Source: Oscillospiraceae bacterium (GTDB lineage Bacteria; Bacillota; Clostridia; Oscillospirales; Oscillospiraceae). From it: 64,000 nt of DNA. Shown here one piece after another: positions 32,760 through 41,968 of the stretch (within the stretch, counting starts at the first letter, position 1; every line of letters starts with the position of its first letter). The notes beneath the pieces are model-generated. The model was given only the letters and a program-made list of their open reading frames with translations, searched no databases and was not told where the DNA came from. The stretch covers positions 1 to 64,000 of the forward strand of contig CADBWQ010000001.1 in NCBI GenBank assembly GCA_902798545.1, in the 5' to 3' direction. Both the position numbers and the translations under genes were made by a program.

Positions 32760-33110
32760 TCATGAAACACTGTATATTGTGATCCCGCAGACAATTGCCG
32801 CCAGCCCGATCAGTTTCTTTTTCGTCATCTTCTCACGAAAAAACAGATATCCGAAGATACTGACGAAAACATAGCTGGATGACTCAAGGATCGGCCCCAT
32901 CGATAAGGGAATCACCCGATAAGCCCATACAGTGCATAGTGTTGCTCCGAAAAAAACAGCATAGGCAGTAATAACCAAAGGGTTCAGGTACTCTCTGATT
33001 CTTGATGCGTACGTTCGGTTTGCCGCCGTCTTAAGTAAAATCTGTGATAAGGAACTGATCATCACGCCAAAGAGCATCAGCCCCGCATACAACAGCTCCC
33101 TTCTACTCAT
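32760..33110 (-). CDS. SMR/EamA-type small membrane protein, second of a pair
   Basis: A 116-residue protein with four membrane helices. The C-terminal half SYVFVSIFGYLFFREKMTKKKLIGLAAIVCGI is the classic EamA/SMR repeat end (FFRE-KMT, then GLAAIVCGI). Paired small transporters of this kind (ArnE/ArnF, or the GacJ/wall-polysaccharide partners) work as heterodimers moving lipid-linked sugars. ATG 33110 with GGAGGGAG upstream; the open frame 15 codons further has no such site. Overlaps the partner gene by eight bases. Confidence 0.82.
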   Translation of the reverse strand: MSRRELLYAGLMLFGVMISSLSQILLKTAANRTYASRIREYLNPLVITAYAVFFGATLCTVWAYRVIPLSMGPILESSSYVFVSIFGYLFFREKMTKKKLIGLAAIVCGITIYSVS

Positions 33111-33450
33111 CTGCTTCAACTCCCTCCGCAGTGAACAGCAGGATGCCTGCGACAATAATCAGGATGCCAATCAGTTTTCCAACAGAAAAACGCTCGTGAA
33201 AGAGCAGAACACCCCAGACGGTGCCCCAGATGGTTGTGACAGCCTTATTTGCAAAAGCTGTGGAAAGCGGGATTTGCTTGATGATCTGCTGCCAGCCGAG
33301 CGCATAAACAAACAGAATCAAAAGAACCATTCCATAGAAGGCACAAAACTTCATACTGGGGAATGAGGCTCCTGCGGCAAGCTTACTGAAGATTTCTGTC
33401 AGAGAATAAACCAGCAGGAGGATATGCAGATAGAACAAATTCCGTTTCAT
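33103..33450 (-). CDS. SMR/EamA-type small membrane protein, first of a pair
   Basis: A 115-residue, four-helix protein. The segment KAVTTIWGTVWGVLLFHERFSVGKLIGILIIVAGILLF is the EamA/SMR signature. It overlaps the GT2 gene upstream by four bases (ATGA) and its partner downstream by eight, so all three are translationally coupled. Lipid-linked sugar flipping for the adjacent GT2 product is the likely task. Its stop codon is TAG, showing that TAG is a working stop in this genome. Confidence 0.82.
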   Translation of the reverse strand: MKRNLFYLHILLLVYSLTEIFSKLAAGASFPSMKFCAFYGMVLLILFVYALGWQQIIKQIPLSTAFANKAVTTIWGTVWGVLLFHERFSVGKLIGILIIVAGILLFTAEGVEADE

Positions 33451-34415
33451 AGGCAGCTTATATGCTCCGTTTCCTCTTTCCGCTTCAAACTGTCTGCATT
33501 GACAATCCTTCGGATCACATATTGGGGAGACTGATTCTGACAGATATACATTCTTCCGATGTATTCTCCAATCAGTCCCAAAACCAGCAGTATCATGCCG
33601 CCCAAAGCCAGCAGAACAGCCATCGTTGAACTCCAGCCCACCGGAACCGTCGGATCAACTATTTTATTTATGATGGTGTAGATTGCATACAGGAAGCCGG
33701 CCATCGCTGTAATACTGCCGACATAAGTTGCCATTCTCAGGGGCTTTACAGAAAAAGCGGTAAATCCGTTTACCCATAAACCTATTAACTTTTTCAGCGT
33801 ATAGCCAGAGGAACCGGCGATTCGCATTCTATGCGGGATATCGACATTACAGATGTTTCCCGTTGTCCGAAGGAGAAGGCCGTCTACAAAGGGAAACGCA
33901 TTCCTGTACTGGATCATTTCCTCTACGACAAACCGTTTTACCGCAAAATAGCTTGAAAGATACAGTTCCCTGGGTTTATCCAGCAGTTTCTCTGTCATGA
34001 GGCTGTTAACACGGCTTCCAAAGTTACGGAACTTCGAATGCATCTTGTGCTCATATCTGGCATAAACGACGTCGTAGCCTTCTTCGATCTTTTCCAGCAG
34101 TTTTCCGACTTCGCTTGCCGGCGTCTGACCATCATCGTCCATGCAGACAACAACATCGCCGGAAGACAGATTCATCCCGGCCATGAGGCCTGAATGCTGG
34201 CCAAAGTTTTTGGCAAAATCGACCCCTACTATATTTGGGTCTTCTTCACAGAGCCGCTGTATCACATCAAAGGTATCGTCCGGGGATGCGTCGTTCACCA
34301 GGATAATCTCATAGTCCTTTCCCAGCCGGTTTGTCATCGTATCACGGATTTCTTCCACAACGACCGGCAGGGTCTGTGCTGACCGGTAGCACGGAATCAC
34401 AAAAGAAACTTTCAT
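33447..34415 (-). CDS. DPM1/ArnC-like GT2 polyprenyl-phosphate glycosyltransferase
   Basis: A 322-residue protein: a cytoplasmic GT-A domain (VSFVIPCYRSAQTL, VNDASPDDT, CMDDDGQTP) and two C-terminal membrane helices (about residues 220-245 and 255-280). This matches undecaprenyl-phosphate glucose, aminoarabinose or GlcNAc synthases such as GtrB, ArnC or GacI. It would make a lipid-linked sugar on the inner face, to be flipped by the neighbouring small membrane pair and used by a GT-C enzyme outside. ATG 34415 follows GGAG by nine bases and is one base past the preceding stop. A longer frame upstream overlaps the previous gene and is rejected. Confidence 0.88.
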   Translation of the reverse strand: MKVSFVIPCYRSAQTLPVVVEEIRDTMTNRLGKDYEIILVNDASPDDTFDVIQRLCEEDPNIVGVDFAKNFGQHSGLMAGMNLSSGDVVVCMDDDGQTPASEVGKLLEKIEEGYDVVYARYEHKMHSKFRNFGSRVNSLMTEKLLDKPRELYLSSYFAVKRFVVEEMIQYRNAFPFVDGLLLRTTGNICNVDIPHRMRIAGSSGYTLKKLIGLWVNGFTAFSVKPLRMATYVGSITAMAGFLYAIYTIINKIVDPTVPVGWSSTMAVLLALGGMILLVLGLIGEYIGRMYICQNQSPQYVIRRIVNADSLKRKEETEHISCL

Positions 34416-34416
34416 T

Positions 34417-36156
34417 TTACGCTCCGTCTCGAAGGTATTCTCCATCTCTGTAAAACTGCCAATACGGCAACTCTCCGCACAGCAGCCCAACCTGCCGCAT
34501 CCGGATGTCCGCACCATAGTGGGATTGCAGCAGTTCCAGGATCATCAGCGGCTTCTCGTCGACATAATAAGTATTCTCCCGTTCAATAAGTGCTTCTGCA
34601 GGATTCGGTGCATTTATGTTCTGAAGCAGCTTTTCCAGATATGGCTGGCCATATGTCCAGCCCCCATCATCCAGATTATGAGAGACAAACTGTCGGTCCA
34701 TCAGCTTTCCATTCTCCATATGATAGCGCATGCCTTTGGAAGAGGTATCCCAGAAGAAAAGCTTTTCCCCCTGGACGGTCTCTCTGTAAAGTTCACTTTC
34801 CGCCAAGGGATCCCTGCTGTTCATCACCCACTGCGGCTTCGACACGTCCGCATTGAAGATGGCTGTACCAAGGCCGACTGCGCAAATGCACACCATCACT
34901 GCCAGAAGAGCAGCCTGTGCACCGGGTTTCGCAGCATCATCTTCGCCCCGCGGCGGATTGGTCAGCGTAAGGGAGCAGGCAAGCAGGGTACTGAGTATAA
35001 CACTGACTGGAATTCTACCGAGGACAGCGAAAAACAGAAGGATCAGGCATGTTCCCGCATAAGCCAGAAGAGTTTTTATGGCTCTGTACCTTTTTATCTT
35101 CATCAGATTCAGCAGCCCAAGCAAAAGGAGCCAGGCACATGGTACATACAATGAACTTCTGTTCTGACTGCAGACCCTTGCCAGACGATAGAGAGCCTGA
35201 TGAAATGAGAGTGTACGCCCCCCCGCATCTGCAACCTGCTCCAACAGGTCAGCATTCAGCGCTTCCGTATCTAAAAAACACCACTCCGTTGTAATTGCCT
35301 GATAAGCAGTCTCTGTTATCAGGTCTTTCTCGGGGAACTGCTCCCAGCTTTCCATCGGATAATCCGTTATTGCTGTTCTCGCCCTGTTATATCTTACCGC
35401 CTCTGTATTCTGCGGAAGCAGCCTTACTGCGTAATGGGCGGTGATCAATATGGCGCAGGCAGCCAGAAGCCCAGCCTGAAATGCAGTGGGACGGATCTTC
35501 CCCTGTTTTCTCTGGAAAATGTGACTGTCACAAACTGCTTTCAGAATCATAAAGGGAAGAAACAGAAAAAAAACTTCAATTCTCCAGGCAATTCCGCACA
35601 ACAAGAACAAGGTCACCAGGACCTTTCGCTCTCGGGAGTCAGACCTTACACAGAACAGCCCCATGCCGCCAACATAGCAGAAAAAAGCGCTTTGGACCGT
35701 ATAATTGATATTCCACAGATTCAGACCGGCAAGGAGGAAGACGATCCAAAGAATGAATACTGTCTTCTCCAGCAGCTTTCCCGCTTTCCATGTCAAAGCA
35801 GAGAACACAAGCCAAACCGCCCCGGTAAAAACGAGGATGTGCGACAGCATTGTAAACCAGTCTACGCGCTGTATCAAGCCGGTCAACACTTTGATCAGGA
35901 TGCAAAGGACAGGGTTTACATAATAGCACCAGTTTATATCATCAAACACGCCGGCGGTTACCATTGCCACATAGTAATTATCGACGTCTATATAAAGTTT
36001 TCCCGTGTATTTACAGAAGAGAAAGCAGCTTAAAACAATGGCAGCCGAAAGGACAAAATGCAATGCGGTTTTGACTTCAGGGCCCTCTTTCCCCTGCTTC
36101 CATGCGGTTCTTCTGATACTCATGTCGGCATTCCCGTTCTCCGAATACATCAACAT
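34417..36156 (-). CDS. GT-C-like multi-spanning membrane protein
   Basis: A 579-residue protein with about 11 helices. The first loop has KLYIDVDNYYVAMVTAGVF, with two acidic residues flanked by aromatics, as in GT-C active sites. The C-terminal outward segment (about 150 residues) includes LFFWDTSSKGMRYHMENG. It is directly coupled to the DPM1-like GT2 gene (one base between stop and start), making it the best candidate for the acceptor-specific transferase of that three-part system. AAGGGA precedes the ATG at 36156, which overlaps the aminotransferase stop. Confidence 0.7.
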   Translation of the reverse strand: MLMYSENGNADMSIRRTAWKQGKEGPEVKTALHFVLSAAIVLSCFLFCKYTGKLYIDVDNYYVAMVTAGVFDDINWCYYVNPVLCILIKVLTGLIQRVDWFTMLSHILVFTGAVWLVFSALTWKAGKLLEKTVFILWIVFLLAGLNLWNINYTVQSAFFCYVGGMGLFCVRSDSRERKVLVTLFLLCGIAWRIEVFFLFLPFMILKAVCDSHIFQRKQGKIRPTAFQAGLLAACAILITAHYAVRLLPQNTEAVRYNRARTAITDYPMESWEQFPEKDLITETAYQAITTEWCFLDTEALNADLLEQVADAGGRTLSFHQALYRLARVCSQNRSSLYVPCAWLLLLGLLNLMKIKRYRAIKTLLAYAGTCLILLFFAVLGRIPVSVILSTLLACSLTLTNPPRGEDDAAKPGAQAALLAVMVCICAVGLGTAIFNADVSKPQWVMNSRDPLAESELYRETVQGEKLFFWDTSSKGMRYHMENGKLMDRQFVSHNLDDGGWTYGQPYLEKLLQNINAPNPAEALIERENTYYVDEKPLMILELLQSHYGADIRMRQVGLLCGELPYWQFYRDGEYLRDGA

Positions 36157-37304
36157 GACTTTCCCTTATCGTGAGACTTCCCGTAAAAGGCAGTAACGGC
36201 TTCTACAACACTTTCTGTCTCCGCTCTGGTAAGTCCATAATACATCGGCAGTCTGGTCAATTTGTTGCTCTCGGCAGTGGTGTATTCGTCAGCACCCGAG
36301 AATCTGCCAAATCGCTCTCCCGCCGGTGCGCTGTGCAGCGGGATATAATGGAAAACAGAAGTGATTCCTCTGTCTTTCAAAAATGTGATCAGCGCAGTTC
36401 TCTCGTTCAGGTCATTGGTTTTAATATAGAACATATGCGCATTATGTCCGCATTCTGCAGGTACTGTCGGCAGCCGAATCAATCCCTTATTCGCCAGCGG
36501 CAGGAGTCCTTCATAGTAATGATTCCAGCTGGTCAGCCGGTCATGATTGATTTCATCCGCCTTTTCCAGCTGTGCCCACAGGTAAGCGGCGTTCAGTTCA
36601 CTGGGCAAAAAACTGTCACCGTAGTCCACCCAGGTATACTTATCGACCTGACCCCTGAAAAACTTGGAGCGATTCGTCCCTTTTTCACGGAGTATTTCGG
36701 CCTTTTCCACCATCTCCGGGCGGTTGATCACAATCGCGCCACCCTCACCCATTGAGTAGTTTTTGGTCTCGTGGAAAGAATAGCAGCCGAAGTCGCCAAT
36801 TGTCCCGAGTGCTCTTCCCTTGTAGGTACTCATCACACCTTGTGCAGCATCTTCCACAACCAGCAGGTGATGCCTCTGTGCAATATCCATGATCGTATCC
36901 ATTTCACATGCTACGCCCGCATAATGCACCGGAACAATAACCCGCGTCCTGTCCGTAATCGCCGCTTCGATTTTCGTCTCATCCATATTCATGGTATCCG
37001 GTCGGATATCCACAAAAACCAGCTTTGCTCCTGCCATCACGAACGAATTTGCCGTACTGGAAAACGTGAAGCTCGGGAGGATCACCTCATCTCCGGGCTG
37101 CAGACCGCACAGGAGTGCAGCCATATCCAGGGCAGATGAGCCGCTCGTCGTCAGCAAGACCTTGTTCGCCTGGAATCGATCTTCCATCCATTGATCGCAC
37201 AGCTTTGTGTATTTTCCATCGCCACAGATATGTTGGCGCTCTACCGCATCTTTGATATATTCAATCTCTGTCCCGATAAACGGCGCAACATTAAAGGTAA
37301 TCAC
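36150..37304 (-). CDS. rffA: dTDP-4-amino-4,6-dideoxy sugar transaminase (WecE/RffA type)
   Basis: A 384-residue PLP aminotransferase of the DegT/DnrJ/EryC1 family. VLLTTSGSSALDMAALLCG, GDEVILPSFTFSSTANSF and VFVDIRPDTMNMDE are almost word-for-word WecE features. Cofactor contacts are VVEDAAQG and the lysine in SFHETKNYSMGEGGA. The product would be dTDP-4-amino-4,6-dideoxygalactose (Fuc4N) or the gluco form. I choose a GTG at 37304, six bases after AAGGAG, because the WecE family begins at the following ITFN; upstream in-frame ATG (37325) and TTG (37388) lack ribosome sites. Its end overlaps the next gene by seven bases. Confidence 0.9.
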   Translation of the reverse strand: MITFNVAPFIGTEIEYIKDAVERQHICGDGKYTKLCDQWMEDRFQANKVLLTTSGSSALDMAALLCGLQPGDEVILPSFTFSSTANSFVMAGAKLVFVDIRPDTMNMDETKIEAAITDRTRVIVPVHYAGVACEMDTIMDIAQRHHLLVVEDAAQGVMSTYKGRALGTIGDFGCYSFHETKNYSMGEGGAIVINRPEMVEKAEILREKGTNRSKFFRGQVDKYTWVDYGDSFLPSELNAAYLWAQLEKADEINHDRLTSWNHYYEGLLPLANKGLIRLPTVPAECGHNAHMFYIKTNDLNERTALITFLKDRGITSVFHYIPLHSAPAGERFGRFSGADEYTTAESNKLTRLPMYYGLTRAETESVVEAVTAFYGKSHDKGKSC

Positions 37305-37353
37305 ATTTTTCTCCTTCACAGGCATCCAGGACCCATAGGCTGGACCGATGCTT

Positions 37354-39768
37354 TCATAACTTTGCCCGATCTTCTCTGCCTGCTGCAAACAGCAGTGGAA
37401 TCATTGCCAGATTCAGTACATTCATTGGCCAGAAATACCGAAAATCCGTCCATCCGGTTGAAAGGAGGAGACTCAGTACCTGGCCGAGAAGAGGCGTGAT
37501 AACAAGTAGATCTCTTCTGAAACCATATCGAATTACCCAAAAAACGACCGTCATCATCCCGAGCATCGTCAGGAAGCCGCATCTCCACATCAGGGTATTC
37601 AGCCATTGTATTTCCACCGTGCCGGCTGTCAACACCGACATGCCCGGTGCTATGCTTCGGAAAACCCGTCTTTCGTAAAACTCGTTCCAACGACGGTCTC
37701 CGTCTTCCGTATCTGTATAATTTGTGTTCCCGACAACAGCGTCTCTGCCTTCAAACAGATCCCAGAGGCAATCCTCTCTCGCCAGCACAGCACGAGACAT
37801 CAAAATCGGATTTTTCAGAAATGTATCCAGATAAGCAGAGACAAACTCCGCAGGCTCCACATCAAGATCGTAGGATTGATGTGCCCAGGTCGGGTTGTAA
37901 TCGTATTCTGCCGTATTATATTTTGTCATCACCGCAATCATCTGAGATGTTTCCGCTGAGACTTCCCCTCCGCCATAATACGCGCCCAGAATATCCTGGC
38001 CAAGTCCGACATACATGCCACGCTTCCCTGGCTCTATCACATGATAGTGGGCGTAAACCGGCCCCTGCATATAAAAAATAAAAATCACTGACGCCAATAT
38101 TCCGGCAATCAATTTGAAATTTTTCCTGTGTACCACCAAAAGCGGTACGGCTGCTACTATCAAAGGGACAATACCATTTTTCCTGAGCAGGCCGATCAGA
38201 CTCAAGGAAACGAAAAGCTCCAGATAGATATACCATTTCCTTTTATACTTGTCGTAATCAATGGAAATCTTTGCCGTAATCAGGAGGAGCCAGAGCATCG
38301 CCAGTGTATATGGGATATCTTTCCAGATGGTATTCAGATGGAGTACATTTGCGGCATTAAAGCCAAAAAGGGCTGCAAGAAGAATGATTGCGGACTCTCT
38401 CATGCCTTTTTGTCTGAGATACATCAGCAGTTCAAGAACAACATAGATCCAGAAGAAATAATGTGCCAGAATGACAGCATACGTAGAATTCCAGACTTTC
38501 TGTATCTGCCGCAGGATGAGACTGTAGAACAGCGGATGCCAATTGTACATTCCGTATGGATTCTGTGCATACTTTTCAAAGGATTCATACGTATCTACAT
38601 CAGAAATCCCCGGATTGTTCGCAATCAGATTGTAAACTGCCGGAAGCAGGAGTATCAAAACCAGAATAACCAGTAGTTGAACGTTCTGTATTCCTGGTGC
38701 ATGGCCGTCTCTGATAAAAGCCTTCCGGCAGAACTTCTCAGTGCCCCATAACATGCTGTGTATGACCGGAACAAACCATACCACAGCACACAGAAAGACA
38801 GCGATTGCTTCCAATCTGATTCTCTGATCCAGCGGATAAACAAAACATCTCTGTCCAACCAGCGCAAAAGCAGCATACAGACAGAGGATCAGATAGCCGA
38901 CTTTTTTCCCTGCCGTATTAAAAACCTCGCTGAAACAGCTCTGTTTTTCATTCCAACTCAGCGAAGCAAGCATAGATATCAGGTACAGTAAAACCCTTGT
39001 CAGCGGTTGAAACTCAATGCCGCTGCACTGAATAACAACTGCGCATGTGAGGACTTCAGCCGCACAGATAAAAGCAATGTTACCGATTTGTCCAATGAGC
39101 TCACGGCTCCAGCATATTGCTCTGGCTCTGGCGTGGTCCGCGTATCGCAGGAAAAGCAATGCCCCGGCAAGGAGAAGCAGCCACAATGAGCTTATTACCG
39201 CTTTATCAAACAGTGTCGGTGCCCTCAAGTAACCATAATTAATTGCGATGTTTTCCTTAAGCACCTCATTGTTCATATATGTGGTACGGATTTCAGGAGC
39301 GAAGTTATCCGCAACGCACATGACGGAGGGCGTCTCTTCTACGTCATCCGAAGCATGCAGAATAATGCTGTAGGTCCGCTCCGGTTGAACCTCCGCATTC
39401 ACATCAATACGTTTCCATATTCCATCATCCGATTTATTCAGTGTAATATTTGTCTGATAAAGCAGTGTGTCATCAGAATGCAGAGACAAGACCACGGTAC
39501 TGTCTTTGTCTGCTTTCAGGCCCGAAAAGCATAATTCCAGGCTGTACAGGCGGTCCTGGGTCGGAACGAACTCCTGTATCAGTTCTTCGCATGGAATCGG
39601 ATCTGCGACGGAGAGATCATATTGAGCAGAGGTATAGTATTCCCGGTCTACTTCCCCTCTGAAGAAGATATATCCAATGCGGAGTAACACAACTGCAGTG
39701 ATTAAAATAAGGAATGCTTTCCTGTACTTACTGCTGTCCGTATGTTCTTTCATCTTTGCCTTGCTCAA
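37354..39768 (-). CDS. Very large multi-spanning membrane protein (GT-C-like, DUF6020-type)
   Basis: An 804-residue protein. A short N-terminal helix is followed by an outward beta-rich domain of about 150 residues (LELCFSGLKADKDSTVVLSL, then TYSIILHASDD), then about 12 helices and a C-terminal loop region. The segment NPGISDVDTYESFEKYAQNP followed by WHPLFYSLILR (about residues 395-430) carries the acidic residue and WHP motif typical of this group of membrane glycosyltransferase-like proteins. Start is TTG at 39768, seven bases after GGAGG; the next ATG is too far from the site. Substrate unknown; likely transfers sugar to the exported polymer. Confidence 0.72.
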   Translation of the reverse strand: MSKAKMKEHTDSSKYRKAFLILITAVVLLRIGYIFFRGEVDREYYTSAQYDLSVADPIPCEELIQEFVPTQDRLYSLELCFSGLKADKDSTVVLSLHSDDTLLYQTNITLNKSDDGIWKRIDVNAEVQPERTYSIILHASDDVEETPSVMCVADNFAPEIRTTYMNNEVLKENIAINYGYLRAPTLFDKAVISSLWLLLLAGALLFLRYADHARARAICWSRELIGQIGNIAFICAAEVLTCAVVIQCSGIEFQPLTRVLLYLISMLASLSWNEKQSCFSEVFNTAGKKVGYLILCLYAAFALVGQRCFVYPLDQRIRLEAIAVFLCAVVWFVPVIHSMLWGTEKFCRKAFIRDGHAPGIQNVQLLVILVLILLLPAVYNLIANNPGISDVDTYESFEKYAQNPYGMYNWHPLFYSLILRQIQKVWNSTYAVILAHYFFWIYVVLELLMYLRQKGMRESAIILLAALFGFNAANVLHLNTIWKDIPYTLAMLWLLLITAKISIDYDKYKRKWYIYLELFVSLSLIGLLRKNGIVPLIVAAVPLLVVHRKNFKLIAGILASVIFIFYMQGPVYAHYHVIEPGKRGMYVGLGQDILGAYYGGGEVSAETSQMIAVMTKYNTAEYDYNPTWAHQSYDLDVEPAEFVSAYLDTFLKNPILMSRAVLAREDCLWDLFEGRDAVVGNTNYTDTEDGDRRWNEFYERRVFRSIAPGMSVLTAGTVEIQWLNTLMWRCGFLTMLGMMTVVFWVIRYGFRRDLLVITPLLGQVLSLLLSTGWTDFRYFWPMNVLNLAMIPLLFAAGREDRAKL

Positions 39769-39896
39769 TGATATTCCTCCGGTATGCCGTGACTTTATCT
39801 GACTCTGTTCAGGCTATATTGAACGCAAACCTCTTATACCGCGTCACAGAACCATTCTTCGGGATTCTTTGCTTTACCGGGAGCGGTTTCTATTGC

Positions 39897-41114
39897 CTAT
39901 TTCATTATTTTCGCTACGGCGGACATCGCTTTTGCAACCGTAACATCAGAATTATAGTGCTCCCATTCGCCCCATCTTCCGACACCGATCACTCCTCGCT
40001 GCTCTGTCCAGGAAAGGAGCCTGGATATCATCCGGGGCTTGGTCTTTGTATTCAGGGGATATGCGTATTCATTCAGGTAATGGAAACGGTCCCGGTCCTC
40101 TCCGCGAAACAGTTCCGTTCTCTCCGCATTTGTCTCTGTCCAGTATCCTTTGCTTCCCGTGCAGAAATTGCTTCTTACCAGGATGCGGTGGAACGGCAGA
40201 TCCGGGTCCGGATAGTAGATCCAATGCGCTGAGGTATCCAGATTCTCTTCAAAGTACCTTGTCTCGACAGAGCTGTATTTCAACTCTCCAATCCCGTCTG
40301 TCAACACTTCCGGTATTCCTTTCAGTACCGAAAGGCTTGTCCAGGGTACGGTAACAAAAATCTTCTCCGCAGTAATCGTCCCGTTGTCCGTTATGACTTC
40401 TTTTTTCTCAAAGTCAATGCCCCGGACAGTACAGTTGCAATGCAGATTCTCGCCAAGAGATGCTCCCATTCGCCTCCATAATTCCCCGTAGCCGAAAGTC
40501 TTCGGGTAATAGAACTGCGCATGTCCCGGTTGTGTCCCGTATGCCTTTTTCTCAAGGCAGCTTCGAAGCGTTTCATCAAAAGAAACGCTCGGCAGCTTTT
40601 CCAGCCAGTAGGTTCCCAATTGATCCAGTTCACTGGAGAATAGTTTGCGATTATATGGGATCATATAATCTTCCGCAATTCGCTCTCCCAGTTTCCAATA
40701 GATCCAATCAATAAACGAATCGGGCATTGCGGTGCCGGTATTACATCCCGCTGATGCAACAGACTTAAGGTATCGAACCTGCTCCTCAATCGGCAGCTGC
40801 CAAATATTGGCTTCAATCGGATGTCCGATAACAGTCCCATGAACTGCAATTCTGGAATCGCGTTCAAAACGGTTCCATTCTGTTTCCGGCATAAACGAAA
40901 ACAGAAAGCGGTTTACTTCCGGCCGTCTCACATCAAGGAAGTGCCCGCCGCCAATGTCAAAGGGACTGCCATCTACCTCGACGGATCTGCAAAGTCCACC
41001 CGGAACAGATTCTTTCTCCAATACCAGAAAAGAGTCTTCTGCACTCCGTTTCAACAGATTACCTATGGTGAGCCCTGCGGGTCCTGCTCCAAGGATCAGA
41101 TACTTGACCTTCAA
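39897..41114 (-). CDS. FAD/NAD(P)-binding oxidoreductase, UDP-galactopyranose-mutase-like
   Basis: A 405-residue flavoprotein. The dinucleotide loop LILGAGPAGLTIGNLL is followed by LEKESVPGGLCRSVEVDG and FDIGGGHFLD, a pattern shared by protoporphyrinogen-oxidase-like and UGM-like enzymes of polysaccharide clusters. A late GVIGVGRWGEWEHYNSD segment binds the flavin ring. It may interconvert a nucleotide sugar form, but plain Glf hallmarks are missing, so the reaction is open. The start is TTG at 41114, overlapping the GT2 stop (TTGA). GGGAG lies about 11 bases upstream. Followed by 128 bases without a gene. Confidence 0.8.
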   Translation of the reverse strand: MKVKYLILGAGPAGLTIGNLLKRSAEDSFLVLEKESVPGGLCRSVEVDGSPFDIGGGHFLDVRRPEVNRFLFSFMPETEWNRFERDSRIAVHGTVIGHPIEANIWQLPIEEQVRYLKSVASAGCNTGTAMPDSFIDWIYWKLGERIAEDYMIPYNRKLFSSELDQLGTYWLEKLPSVSFDETLRSCLEKKAYGTQPGHAQFYYPKTFGYGELWRRMGASLGENLHCNCTVRGIDFEKKEVITDNGTITAEKIFVTVPWTSLSVLKGIPEVLTDGIGELKYSSVETRYFEENLDTSAHWIYYPDPDLPFHRILVRSNFCTGSKGYWTETNAERTELFRGEDRDRFHYLNEYAYPLNTKTKPRMISRLLSWTEQRGVIGVGRWGEWEHYNSDVTVAKAMSAVAKIMK

Positions 41115-41794
41115 TCTCTACCAATCTCCCAGATAACGTATTTTAACAGTTTTCTTCCTGTTGTAAATGCCTTAAAATGCGTTTCACCGCCGATTCGGGC
41201 GGATTCCTTTGTTGGAAATTCAATTCTGCTTAAATGCAGTTTATATGAACGACATACCATCTCGATATCCACAGAAGGATTGTGATCAGAAATCGTCAGA
41301 CTCTTAAATGCGTCTGTTGTCATTCCCCGGAAACCGTGAAGGCAGTCCCAGATGGTGTTTCCTTCTCTTTTGAACAGGATAGCCGCCAGCGAACTGAGGC
41401 CGATCACGAACCATTTTCTGGGTTTGAAGAACCGTCCGTCTTCCTCATTGACTGATTCTCTCATCATCCGGCTACCGACAACAAGCTTATAGTCTTGCTC
41501 AAAGAATGCGCGAAAGCGGTATGCATCTTCCACCGGAATGGTGCCCTTGGGATGGAAAAAAACAAACGCATCACAGCTGCAGTGATTGACTCCGTCGACG
41601 CACGCCTGGTTTAATCCCTTTGCAGTCTGCGTATAAACCGGAATACCATTTCCCTTCAGATATTCCACTGTTCCATCGGTACTCCCACCGTCGATGCAGT
41701 AGATCTGATCAAATTGTGTTCGATCGATCAACGGAATGTCATGCTTTACACCATCTATTTCATTCCATGTGATCAGGCAAAGTGCAACTGTCAT
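41111..41794 (-). CDS. GT2 family glycosyltransferase
   Basis: A 227-residue cytoplasmic GT-A enzyme: VALCLITWNEIDG, CIDGGSTDGTVEYL, AFVFFHPKGTIP (in place of the usual DxD) and DCLHGFRGMT. The metal-binding DxD is unusual (FHPKG), so it may belong to the dolichol-phosphate-mannose-like side of GT2. It has no membrane helices. Translationally coupled to the flavoprotein gene by a four-base overlap. AAAGGA precedes the ATG. Donor and acceptor unknown. Confidence 0.8.
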   Translation of the reverse strand: MTVALCLITWNEIDGVKHDIPLIDRTQFDQIYCIDGGSTDGTVEYLKGNGIPVYTQTAKGLNQACVDGVNHCSCDAFVFFHPKGTIPVEDAYRFRAFFEQDYKLVVGSRMMRESVNEEDGRFFKPRKWFVIGLSSLAAILFKREGNTIWDCLHGFRGMTTDAFKSLTISDHNPSVDIEMVCRSYKLHLSRIEFPTKESARIGGETHFKAFTTGRKLLKYVIWEIGRD

Positions 41795-41821
41795 AGTCGT
41801 TCCTTTAGCATTTGGTCTCTT

Positions 41822-41902
41822 TTAGCTGGTGTGAGATAGCTCACTCATAATCGGGTAGTTCGAAAAAGGCTTTATTCTGTTATCTGTATTGCTAAGTGCC
41901 AT
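41822..41902 (-). CDS. Possible 26-residue small protein between glycosyltransferase genes
   Basis: An ATG at 41902 is preceded by AGGGAG with a five-base gap and opens a 26-codon frame ending TAA (41822-41824). The peptide opens MALSNTDNRIKPFSNY and ends LSHTS. The frame starts 66 bases after the upstream GT2 gene and stops 27 bases before the next one, in the same direction. The good ribosome site favours translation. It could equally be the N-terminal stump of a gene lost at a recombination joint, since base composition changes here. Confidence 0.4.
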   Translation of the reverse strand: MALSNTDNRIKPFSNYPIMSELSHTS

Positions 41903-41968
41903 AATCGCTCCCTGTTCAACATTTGTGAAAACAGCCCGTTTTTTAGATGTGGTAGTCTGTTTCTACAC

